Shown piece by piece: positions 52,295 to 59,130 of a DNA stretch of 59,130 nt. Numbering within the stretch: position 1 is the first letter of the stretch; the number at the start of each line of letters is the position of its first letter. Under the pieces are notes generated by a model. It searched no databases. It saw only the letters and a program-made list of their open reading frames with translations, and had not been told where the DNA came from. Made by a program: the position numbers and the translations under genes. The DNA is from Bradyrhizobium lablabi (GTDB taxonomy: Bacteria > Pseudomonadota > Alphaproteobacteria > Rhizobiales > Xanthobacteraceae), in contig NZ_LLYB01000133.1 in assembly GCF_001440475.1 (NCBI RefSeq), forward strand, positions 11,377 through 70,506. The letters run 5' to 3'.

Positions 52295-52738
52295 TCAAGG
52301 CGTTCGTGAAATCTGCACCTCCGTTTCTTTGGTTCCGGCTTTCTGGAAAACGACGGCGCATGTGAACTTCTCGCCGTCGACGAGCTTCTGCCGCGTCTGC
52401 AGCAGCATGACGTGATATCCGTCGCGCGTGAGTTCGACCGTCTTGTTTTCCGGAATCGGAATCGACTTGATCTCGCGCATGGCGGGCGCCCCTTCGCCGC
52501 GATCGACGGTGTGTCTTACGGAGAAATTCGCAAACGGACAGCGGACGCGCAGTATCGCGTCGGCTTCGGCCGCATCGTTTCTGATCGTCATCACGAGCGG
52601 GAGATCGATACCAATCTCGTCGGAAGCAGGCACCCGGGCGCTCGTCACCTGCAGTGCGTCGCCTGCAGCGGCGAGGCCCGGCGTCAGCCCAAGTCCAGCG
52701 ACCAGTCCGAGCGCGAGAAACCGGGATCCGCCCGACAT
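52295..52738 (-). CDS. PCu(A)C-like periplasmic copper chaperone
   Basis: A 148-residue secreted protein of the DUF461/PCuAC family. Signal peptide MSGGSRFLALGLVAGLGL; copper motif elements are MREIKSIPIPENKTVEL and the H-x-M in DGYHVMLLQTRQ, with VVFQKAGTKE at the end. It normally delivers copper to cytochrome oxidase. Here it lies 121 bases upstream of the PQQ dehydrogenase on the same strand. AGGGTGGGG precedes ATG 52738. Confidence 0.85.
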   Translation of the reverse strand: MSGGSRFLALGLVAGLGLTPGLAAAGDALQVTSARVPASDEIGIDLPLVMTIRNDAAEADAILRVRCPFANFSVRHTVDRGEGAPAMREIKSIPIPENKTVELTRDGYHVMLLQTRQKLVDGEKFTCAVVFQKAGTKETEVQISRTP

Positions 52739-53057
52739 CGCACCCCACCCTGCCCGATCAAGAGCACCATCAAGACTCGATGTCACCATCGCGGTCATCG
52801 GCTATCGCCGCGGCCGTCAGAGATTTACAGGCGTGGGACGCCCAAACGACCATGTCGTCCGACCCATCGGCGCCATCCTCCCACGATCGATTTTCTTGTT
52901 CTTTTAAGTTGCGCCCCAGAAGAGCCACATCTTCCCAAATTGAGGCGACGGTAGGGCCGGTGTCCGGAACTGACTCCAGCAGGAGGCTCGCTCAGCGGAT
53001 TTCATACCGGCAATGCGATGTTGCATGAGCCGGTGATGGCGGGCGAACGGCGCCTAC
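52739..53057. other. Gene-free stretch, 319 bases
   Basis: Upstream of the copper chaperone and downstream of the DUF7662 gene. It must hold the promoter for the four-gene PQQ cluster. Short symmetric pieces such as GCAATGCGATGTTGC near 53011 are visible, but nothing definite. Confidence 0.45.
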
Positions 53058-53315
53058 TCACCGCCGCGCCGGCATTCTTTTGAATTTCACGCTCTTCGCG
53101 TCCGCCTGCCGCGTCGCGAGGTAGCCGGCTTCCAGGCAGGCTTCGCGCTGCGGCATCTTCTCCTGCGGGCTGCGCAGGGTTTCCCACCAAGACGCGCGCT
53201 GGGCGGCGCGCGGCAGCGCGGCGTCGATGATTTGCTCGATCTGTTCGAAGCTCAGCACGAATTCGGAAAGCGTCTGCGCCTTCAGATAGTCCCGTAACGG
53301 GTCGTAAACGTTCAC
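53058..53315 (-). CDS. DUF7662-like small protein
   Basis: An 86-residue basic protein: VNVYDPLRDYLKAQ, FVLSFEQIEQIIDAALPRAA and RASWWETLRSPQ. This matches the YDPLRxYL...FxxIExIIxxxLPxxA...WW pattern of DUF7662, found alone or next to nuclease-like domains. The start is GTG 53315 with GAGGA upstream; longer starts are unlikely. C-terminal LATRQADAKSVKFKR is basic. Role unknown. Confidence 0.8.
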   Translation of the reverse strand: MNVYDPLRDYLKAQTLSEFVLSFEQIEQIIDAALPRAAQRASWWETLRSPQEKMPQREACLEAGYLATRQADAKSVKFKRMPARR

Positions 53316-53446
53316 GCGTGTCCTCAATGGCGATTTGCATAAAACCGTCGGCGCCAGCAACCAGCCGTTAACTCTCTATCATATCGCGCTCACCGTTTAA
53401 GGCCGCAACAATTTATCAAGCGCATACCGGATAGCGGGAACAGACG

Positions 53447-54970
53447 ATGCTATTCGGGCGGCAAAGCGACGTGGCCGGAAAGGGTTGGTTCGGAAAAGTC
53501 TCCGGCCGCCGGCGCTGGCGGCTGTCGACCAAGCTCCTGATCGCCTCGTCGATCGCGACCGTGATCGGCTTTTCCGCGATCTGCACCAGTGTCATGCTCG
53601 ACATGCGCCGCGGCGAGGAAGAACTCGCGCGCCAGACCCTGGAAAATCTCGCCGCCGGCATCGACGCCGACATCAGCCGGAATATCGAACTTTACGACCT
53701 GTCGCTGCGCGCCGTCGCCAGCAACCTCGTCATGCCGGAGATCAAGGGCGTCACCAAGGAAATCCAGCACCTGATCCTGTTCGATCATGCTGCCACCGCC
53801 AAACATTTCGGCGTGATCCAGGTGTTCGACGCGCAAGGCAACCTGACGCACGATGCGGCGAGCCTCGATCCGGCGCCGGAGAATCGCGGCGACGAAGATT
53901 ATTTCCAGGTTCATCGCGCCAATCCCGATATCGGCCTTTACATGAGCCGCCCGATGCTGCGTCGCAGTGCCTATTCGGTGGTGTTCAGCCGGCGCATCAG
54001 TGATTCCGACGGCGGCTTCATGGGCGTCGTGGTGGGCTCGATCCGTTTCAGCTATTTCCACGAACTGTTCGGCCGGCTCACTCTCAATCCCGGCGATACG
54101 ATCACCGTGCTGCGCCGCGACCGAACCATCATCATGCGGACGCCGTTCGACATCGAAGTCATCGGAAAGAATCTGGCCGAGCGGCCGAGCTGGCGCGCAG
54201 ACAATCTAAAGGAAGGCACGGCCTATGCCGGCGTCGGGCCGGTCGATCCGACACCGCGGCTTTATGTCCGAAGCGGCAGTACGAATCTGTTCTTCGTTGT
54301 GGTCGGAAAGCCGCTCTCGACCATCCTCAACCTTTGGCACCGGGAAGTGATCCGGATCGGCGCGATCATGCTGATGCTGATCCTGTTCGTCGTCGGCACC
54401 ACGCTGTTTCTCGCGCGCGAGATCGGCCGCCGCGCGGAAGCCGAGGACAAGCTGGAAGAGCTGGCAACCACCGACGCACTCACGGGGCTGAAGAACCGGC
54501 GCAAGTTCGATATCGAGATCGACGCGGAATGGCGGCGGGCGTCGCGCAACCAGACCCCGGTCGCGGTGCTGATGATCGATGCCGACCATTTCAAGGCCTA
54601 CAACGACACCTACGGCCATCAGGCCGGCGACCAGGTTCTGGTCGGCATTGCGATCTGCATTTCGGACTCGGTGCGGCGGGCCGGCGATTGTCCGGCGCGA
54701 TACGGCGGCGAGGAATTCGCGGTGCTCTTGCCGGGCCTTTCGGTGGTGGATGCATTCGCCGTCGCCGAGACCATCCGCGCAAAGGTCGTGCAATGGTCGG
54801 AAGATCCCGTCACGACGGTCAGCATCGGCGTCGCGAGCGTAACGCCCACGGCGGCGATCGATTGGACCAATCTGATCGAAGCGGCCGACAAGGCGCTGTA
54901 CGCCGCCAAGGCCAATGGACGCAACCAGTCGGTGGTCGCCGCCATTTCCCAGCTCGCGCTGGTGGCTTAG
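53447..54970 (+). CDS. Cache-GGDEF diguanylate cyclase
   Basis: A 507-residue membrane protein. TM helix 1 (about 28-50), a periplasmic double-Cache sensor (about 55-280), TM helix 2 (about 295-320, IRIGAIMLMLILFVVGTTLF) and a GGDEF domain (330-500). The active site is ARYGGEEFAVLLPG, and DADHFKAYNDTYGHQAGDQV is intact, so c-di-GMP synthesis is likely. The inhibitory RxxD is not obvious. The signal for the sensor domain is unknown. Confidence 0.93.
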   Translation: MLFGRQSDVAGKGWFGKVSGRRRWRLSTKLLIASSIATVIGFSAICTSVMLDMRRGEEELARQTLENLAAGIDADISRNIELYDLSLRAVASNLVMPEIKGVTKEIQHLILFDHAATAKHFGVIQVFDAQGNLTHDAASLDPAPENRGDEDYFQVHRANPDIGLYMSRPMLRRSAYSVVFSRRISDSDGGFMGVVVGSIRFSYFHELFGRLTLNPGDTITVLRRDRTIIMRTPFDIEVIGKNLAERPSWRADNLKEGTAYAGVGPVDPTPRLYVRSGSTNLFFVVVGKPLSTILNLWHREVIRIGAIMLMLILFVVGTTLFLAREIGRRAEAEDKLEELATTDALTGLKNRRKFDIEIDAEWRRASRNQTPVAVLMIDADHFKAYNDTYGHQAGDQVLVGIAICISDSVRRAGDCPARYGGEEFAVLLPGLSVVDAFAVAETIRAKVVQWSEDPVTTVSIGVASVTPTAAIDWTNLIEAADKALYAAKANGRNQSVVAAISQLALVA

Positions 54971-54992
54971 GACACGACCTTCTGCCAACCAT

Positions 54993-55082
54993 CGTCATTG
55001 CGAGCGAAGCGAAGCAATCCATGCTGCAGCGTATGCGGGGCTATGGATTGCTTCGTCGCTTCGCTCCTCGCAATGACGGCGC
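54993..55082. repeat. Dispersed palindromic repeat, family A (full copy)
   Basis: Arms CGTCATTGCGAGCGAAGCGA onward and TGGATTGCTTCGTCGCTTCG onward flank a 20-base centre. The right arm equals 19-54 over 36 bases. It lies between the cyclase gene and galU. Confidence 0.85.
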
Positions 55083-55104
55083 GAATCGATGCGCGCCCCG
55101 CCCC

Positions 55105-55983
55105 TTACTTCTCCAGATATTTCTTCATCTCGCTGCGCAAACCATCGCGAAGGTCGGCGCGAGCCATGCCGTAGGCGATGTTGGCGCGCAGGAAGCCCGA
55201 CTTCGAGCCGCAATCGTGCCGCTCGCCCTCGAACTCGACGCCATAGAAGCTTTGCGTCTTGGCGAGAGTCTTCATCGCGTCGGTGAGCTGGATCTCGTTG
55301 CCGGCGCCGCGCTCCTGCGTTTCCAGGATCTTGAAGATTTCCGGCTGCAGGATGTAACGGCCGGTGATCGAGAGGTTTGACGGCGCGGTGCCCTTCGGCG
55401 GCTTTTCCACCATGCCGTCGACCTCGAACATGTTGTTGGCGAGGCGCTTGCCGACGCCGCAGATGCCGTATTGATGGGTGAGATCGTCGGGCACCGCTTC
55501 CACCGCGAGCAAATTGGACTTGGGGCCAAGCTTGGCCGCGGCTTCGATCATCTGCTTCAGACAGCCCGGGCTGTTCAGCACCAACTCATCCGGCAGCACC
55601 ACCGCGAACGGCTCGTCGCCGACGATGTCGCGCGCGCACCAGACCGCGTGCCCAAGACCAAGCGGCGCCTGCTGGCGGGTGAAGCTCATGGCGCCGGCCT
55701 CGGGCTGGTCGCGCGCCAGAATATCCTGCTCGGCCTTCTTGCCGCGGGCGGCGAGCGTGGAGTCGAGCTCGAACATCCGGTCGAAATGATCCTCGATCAC
55801 GCCCTTGTTGCGCCCGGTGACGAACACGAAGTGTTCGATGCCGGCCTCCTTGGCCTCGTCGACCACGTACTGGATCAGCGGCTTGTCGACGATGGTCAGC
55901 ATTTCCTTCGGCATCGCCTTGGTGGCGGGAAGGACACGGGTACCGAGACCGGCGACCGGGAAAACGGCTTTACGGATTTTCAT
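55105..55983 (-). CDS. galU: UTP-glucose-1-phosphate uridylyltransferase GalU
   Basis: A 292-residue nucleotidyltransferase making UDP-glucose for polysaccharides. Motifs: AVFPVAGLGTRVLPATKAMP (nucleotide loop), LTIVDKPLIQYVVDEA, FAVVLPDELV, and VEKPPKGTAPSNLSITGRYI. The C-terminal GSKSGFLRANIAYGMAR matches the family. Length is normal. Confidence 0.97.
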   Translation of the reverse strand: MKIRKAVFPVAGLGTRVLPATKAMPKEMLTIVDKPLIQYVVDEAKEAGIEHFVFVTGRNKGVIEDHFDRMFELDSTLAARGKKAEQDILARDQPEAGAMSFTRQQAPLGLGHAVWCARDIVGDEPFAVVLPDELVLNSPGCLKQMIEAAAKLGPKSNLLAVEAVPDDLTHQYGICGVGKRLANNMFEVDGMVEKPPKGTAPSNLSITGRYILQPEIFKILETQERGAGNEIQLTDAMKTLAKTQSFYGVEFEGERHDCGSKSGFLRANIAYGMARADLRDGLRSEMKKYLEK

Positions 55984-56236
55984 GGGAGATCAGGAGCCTT
56001 GATATTGAGAAATTTGGCAATAAGGAAAGTCCTTTGATTGCACGTTGATAGCCGGTTTGCACCCCCCAACAAAGGCGGATGTATGGTGGCGGTTCGCCTC
56101 CTCCTGCACCTGCCCTTGCGCGCGTCGGACGCGACAACAAATTGCCCTCTGTTAAACTATTGGAAACCGCGACCGGGCCTTTTGAACCGGGGTGAGAACG
56201 ACGGACGGACACTGCATGTGCCTAGCTGAACGAGCG

Positions 56237-57613
56237 ATGAGCAATCGAGCCGGCGTGATCATAATCGCGGCGACGCTGCTGTGTTCCAGCGGAGGCGCCT
56301 TTGTCAGCCCGTCTTATGCCCAATCCTCTGACAACAACGGGGTTTCGAACTTTCTCGGCAACCTCTTCTCAGGGCAAAAAACGGCGCCCCAGGCTGCGCC
56401 CGGCCCCGACGGCGGTCCGCCGCCCTGGAGCGGCGAGGACGGCGCCTCCGGTCACCCGCTGATGACCGCGAGTGCGATTCGCGAGGCGGCTGCGAACTTT
56501 CCAAATTGCGTCGCCTCGATGTGGCCTGATGCCGCACGCCGCAACATCAGCCAGGAAAATTTCCAGCGCTTCACCGCGGGCCTCGAGCCCGATCTGCGCA
56601 TCATGGACCTGATGGATTCGCAGCCCGAATTCACCAAGGCGATCTGGGATTATCTCGACATCCTCGTCAACGACAACCGCCTCGCCAAGGGCCGCGAGAT
56701 CCTCGCGAAATACAAGCCGCAATTCGATGCGGCGGAGAAAGCCTACGGCGTCGACCGCTACATCATCGCGTCGATCTGGGGCATCGAATCCAACTACTCG
56801 ACGCAGATGGGCGACCGCAACGTCGTGAATTCGACGGCGACGCTGGCCTGCATCGGCCGCCGCCAGGCCTATTTCAAGGACGAATTCCTGACTGCGCTCG
56901 AAATCCTTAACCGCGGCGATCTGCGTCCCGAACAGATGCGCGGCTCCTGGGCCGGCGCGTTCGGGCCGACGCAGTTCATGCCGACCGCCTTCAAGCGCTA
57001 CGCCGTCGACGGCGACGGCGACGGCCGCCGCGACGTCGTCGACAACGCCGCCGATTTGATTGCGTCGACCGCCAACAACCTCAGGAAGGACGGCTGGCAG
57101 ACCGGCCGCAGCTGGGGCTATGAGGTGGTGCTGCCGCAGGGTTTCAATTTCATGCTGGCGGACAAGTCCAAGGCGATGACGATCGCACAATGGCAGGGCC
57201 AGGGCCTGGTCCGGGCCGATGGCAAGCCGTTCCCCGATTCAACCGAAAAGGCCTATCTGCTGGCGCCGGCCGGCACGCAGGGGCCGGGTTTCCTGATGCT
57301 GCAGAATTTCCGGGTGATCATGAAATACAACCCGGCGGAGGCCTATGCGCTGGCGATCGGCCATTTCGCCGACCGCCTGCGCGGAGGGCCGCCATTCGTG
57401 CAGCCCTGGCCGCGCCAGGAGCGGGTGCTGTCGCGGGCGGAACGCCTGGAACTGCAGCAATTGCTGGCCCAGCGTGGCTTCTACAAGGGCACCCCGGACG
57501 GCCAGTTCGGCGGCCAGACGCGGGAGGCGCTGCGCGGCTTCCAGGCTTCCATCGGGGCGCCGGCGGACGGATTTGCCTCCTCTGACGTCCTCGAGCGGCT
57601 TCGAGGGCGGTGA
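56237..57613 (+). CDS. MltB-like lytic murein transglycosylase with peptidoglycan-binding domain
   Basis: A 458-residue exported enzyme that cleaves peptidoglycan glycan strands with anhydro products. Signal peptide (GVIIIAATLLCSSGGAFVSP), then a short Pro/Gly linker. The catalytic Glu is in IIASIWGIESNYSTQMG; further family motifs are GAFGPTQFMPTAFKRYAVDG and YKRYAVDGDGDGRRD. A C-terminal PG_binding_1 domain (about 395-458) reads LQQLLAQRGFYKGTPDGQFG and ALRGFQASIG. ATG 56237 gives a proper signal peptide. Confidence 0.93.
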   Translation: MSNRAGVIIIAATLLCSSGGAFVSPSYAQSSDNNGVSNFLGNLFSGQKTAPQAAPGPDGGPPPWSGEDGASGHPLMTASAIREAAANFPNCVASMWPDAARRNISQENFQRFTAGLEPDLRIMDLMDSQPEFTKAIWDYLDILVNDNRLAKGREILAKYKPQFDAAEKAYGVDRYIIASIWGIESNYSTQMGDRNVVNSTATLACIGRRQAYFKDEFLTALEILNRGDLRPEQMRGSWAGAFGPTQFMPTAFKRYAVDGDGDGRRDVVDNAADLIASTANNLRKDGWQTGRSWGYEVVLPQGFNFMLADKSKAMTIAQWQGQGLVRADGKPFPDSTEKAYLLAPAGTQGPGFLMLQNFRVIMKYNPAEAYALAIGHFADRLRGGPPFVQPWPRQERVLSRAERLELQQLLAQRGFYKGTPDGQFGGQTREALRGFQASIGAPADGFASSDVLERLRGR

Positions 57614-57772
57614 ATCCCGATTTCAGCGGCAAAAGTAACCCTGAAAGCCACGATTTGGCAGAAGCCTTGACGATCAGGCCGGAACCCCGGTTTATGGGGA
57701 AAATCTGCCCGCTTGCGGCCCGATTCCGCTACTATGTTTGACGCTTCACGATCCATTTTGCGACCGAGCCGG

Positions 57773-59130
57773 ATGCGAAAGCCAAAGTCCTTTTTGCGCG
57801 TGTTCACCGATACCGGTCCGCTGGCCGTGCTGGCGGTCGTGATCGCGATGCTGGTCGGGATCGTGGGACCGGCTTCCGCCCAGTTTTTCAATTTCGGCGG
57901 GTTCGGCGGTTCGCCGCAGCGGCAAGCGCCGCAGCGTGGCGGCGGCTGGTTCGGCGGCGATTTCTTTGCGCCATTCCAGCAGCAGCAACAGCAGCAGGCA
58001 CCGCGCCAGGATTTCTCCCGCGCGCCCGGTCCCGCCAAGCGCGACACCATCCCGGAACGTAACGTGCTGGTGCTGGGCGACGCCATGGCCGACTGGCTCG
58101 GCTATGGCCTGGAAGACGCCTATGCCGAACAGCCCGATATGGGCGTGATCCGCAAGCACAAGACCGGCTCCGGCCTGATCAAGTATCAGCCGCGCGGCGA
58201 GCCCGCCGATTGGACCGCGGCTGCGAAAGCCATCCTCGCCACCGAAAAGCCCGACGCCATCGTCGTCATGCTCGGCCTCAATGACCGCGTGGCAATCCGC
58301 GAGACCGTCACCGAGAAGAAGACCGACAAGAAGGACGAGAAGAAAGACGCGCGCGGCAAGCCGGACGCCAAGCCGGCAGACGGAAAGCCGAAGCCGGACG
58401 GTTCGACGGAAACAGCCAAACGCGACGAAAAGCCGGTCGACGCCGAATTGTCGCCGGACGATGCCGCCGACAACGACACGCCGCAAGCTTCTCCCGAAAA
58501 GAGCGCACGCTCGGGCGGCGGGGTCTATGAGTTCCGCGACGAGCGCTGGGTCGAACTCTACGCCAAGAAGATCGAAGAACTGATCGGCGTGCTGAAAACC
58601 AAGGGCGTGCCGGTGCTGTGGGTCGGCCTGCCTGCGATCCGTGGGCAAAAGGGAACCGCGGACATGCTGTTCCTCGATGCGCTCTATCGCGACGGCGCCG
58701 GCAAGGCAGGCATCACCTATGTCGATATCTGGGACGGCTTCGTCGACGAAGCCGGCCGTTTCCTGCAAAAGGGTCCCGACTTCGAAGGCCAGATCCGCCA
58801 GCTCCGCACCGCCGACGGCGTCTTTTTCACCAGGCCCGGCGCGCGCAAGCTTGCGCATTATGTCGAGCGCGAGGTGACGCGCCTCCTGGCCGCCCGCTCC
58901 GGACCGATCGCGGTGCCGATCGAGCCGACAACGCCGGAGGCCAGTGTCGCGCCCGGCCAGCCGGCGCCGCGTCCCATGGCCGGACCGGTCATGCCGCTGG
59001 TGGCCTCCTCCGTCGGCACCGATCAGTTACTCGGCGGCCCCGGCTCGCGCCCAGCAGCGGTCGATGCACTCGCGGCGCGCACGCTGGTGAAGGGTGAAGC
59101 GTTGGCCGCGCCGGCCGGCCGTGCCGACGA
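57773..59130 (+). CDS. DUF459/SGNH-type secreted protein, partial
   Basis: At least 452 residues; the frame stays open to the window end. The start is ATG 57773 or 57734. Signal anchor LAVLAVVIAMLVGIVGPASA, then Gln/Gly-rich sequence. The SGNH core has block I as LGDAMADWLGYGL, with Ala where the catalytic Ser of GDS should be, and block III as VVMLGLNDR. An insertion of about 80 charged residues rich in Lys/Asp (around 180-260) follows. The distal ARKLAHYVEREV region may hold the Asp/His block. Follows the transglycosylase, so a cell-envelope role is likely. Confidence 0.87.
   Translation, partial: MRKPKSFLRVFTDTGPLAVLAVVIAMLVGIVGPASAQFFNFGGFGGSPQRQAPQRGGGWFGGDFFAPFQQQQQQQAPRQDFSRAPGPAKRDTIPERNVLVLGDAMADWLGYGLEDAYAEQPDMGVIRKHKTGSGLIKYQPRGEPADWTAAAKAILATEKPDAIVVMLGLNDRVAIRETVTEKKTDKKDEKKDARGKPDAKPADGKPKPDGSTETAKRDEKPVDAELSPDDAADNDTPQASPEKSARSGGGVYEFRDERWVELYAKKIEELIGVLKTKGVPVLWVGLPAIRGQKGTADMLFLDALYRDGAGKAGITYVDIWDGFVDEAGRFLQKGPDFEGQIRQLRTADGVFFTRPGARKLAHYVEREVTRLLAARSGPIAVPIEPTTPEASVAPGQPAPRPMAGPVMPLVASSVGTDQLLGGPGSRPAAVDALAARTLVKGEALAAPAGRAD

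Noticed and set aside
1..59130. CRISPR arrays, tRNA/rRNA genes, prophage or complete insertion sequences
   Set aside because: No regularly spaced direct repeats, no cloverleaf with a terminal CCA and T-loop, and no transposase, integrase or phage structural gene was seen on either strand.

Overview
The window is a GC-rich chromosomal segment of an alphaproteobacterium, most likely Bradyrhizobium or a close relative (Nitrobacteraceae/Rhodopseudomonas lineage). This rests on the gene families (DUF1192, DUF1465/RcdA-like, DUF4164 next to zapA, cysteine-free L31), on local gene orders (yebC-ruvC-ruvA-cytidine deaminase-ruvB; tkt-gap-pgk-fba), and on many intergenic palindromic repeats of the kind abundant in these genomes. 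I see no tRNA, rRNA, CRISPR array, prophage or complete insertion sequence. The window is mostly core genome with small accessory insertions.

Layout. 1-2.7 kb: two TetR regulators, each with a visible palindrome in the promoter it probably controls, beside a glutathione S-transferase and a DUF1348 (NTF2-like) protein. 2.7-8.9 kb, minus strand: YbgC-type thioesterase, Tat-exported phosphoesterase, a duplicated-domain unknown, the ruvC-ruvA-cytidine deaminase-ruvB operon, and YebC. 9.1-12.4 kb: two tandem cytoplasmic chemoreceptors sharing a C-terminal sensor-like domain, one with an embedded PilZ domain. 12.8-16.6 kb: a three-subunit molybdenum aldehyde/xanthine oxidoreductase of PaoABC type. 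16.6-20.5 kb: secreted unknown, YmdB-like phosphoesterase, 5-formyl-THF cyclo-ligase, a probable 6S RNA, a DUF559 gene inside an inverted-repeat module, zapA and DUF4164.

20.8-30.2 kb: a carbon-metabolism block with transketolase, GAPDH, PGK, class II and then class I fructose-bisphosphate aldolase, a ThiE-fold protein, a Sel1-repeat secreted protein and an inositol monophosphatase. 30.5-32.2 kb: an orphan HEAT-like/zinc-finger/WD40 protein behind a strong hairpin. 32.2-36.6 kb: an RND pump and adaptor with no outer-membrane channel gene alongside. 36.9-43.2 kb: a CFA-synthase-like methyltransferase, a MotA/MotB-like proton-channel pair, a small membrane gene that looks frameshifted, a second small membrane protein and an ABC exporter.

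43.4-49.1 kb: rpmE, DUF1465, DUF1192, a quinone oxidoreductase and a large membrane GGDEF-EAL protein. 49.1-52.7 kb: a four-gene minus-strand cluster (PCuAC copper chaperone, PQQ alcohol dehydrogenase with the lanthanide-type Asp, cytochrome c, unknown secreted protein). 53.0-59.1 kb: DUF7662, a Cache-GGDEF diguanylate cyclase, galU, a MltB-like lytic transglycosylase, and a DUF459/SGNH protein cut by the window edge.

Themes that link genes: c-di-GMP (PilZ chemoreceptor, degenerate-GGDEF/EAL protein, GGEEF cyclase); periplasmic alcohol oxidation (PQQ dehydrogenase plus cytochrome plus copper chaperone); and repeated intrusion of palindromic repeats into operon gaps. I found no clear new defence or mobile system. 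The best candidates for something undescribed are the PilZ-bearing soluble chemoreceptor and its tandem partner, the unknown fourth gene of the lanthanide-type dehydrogenase operon, the DUF559 inverted-repeat module and the orphan WD40 protein.
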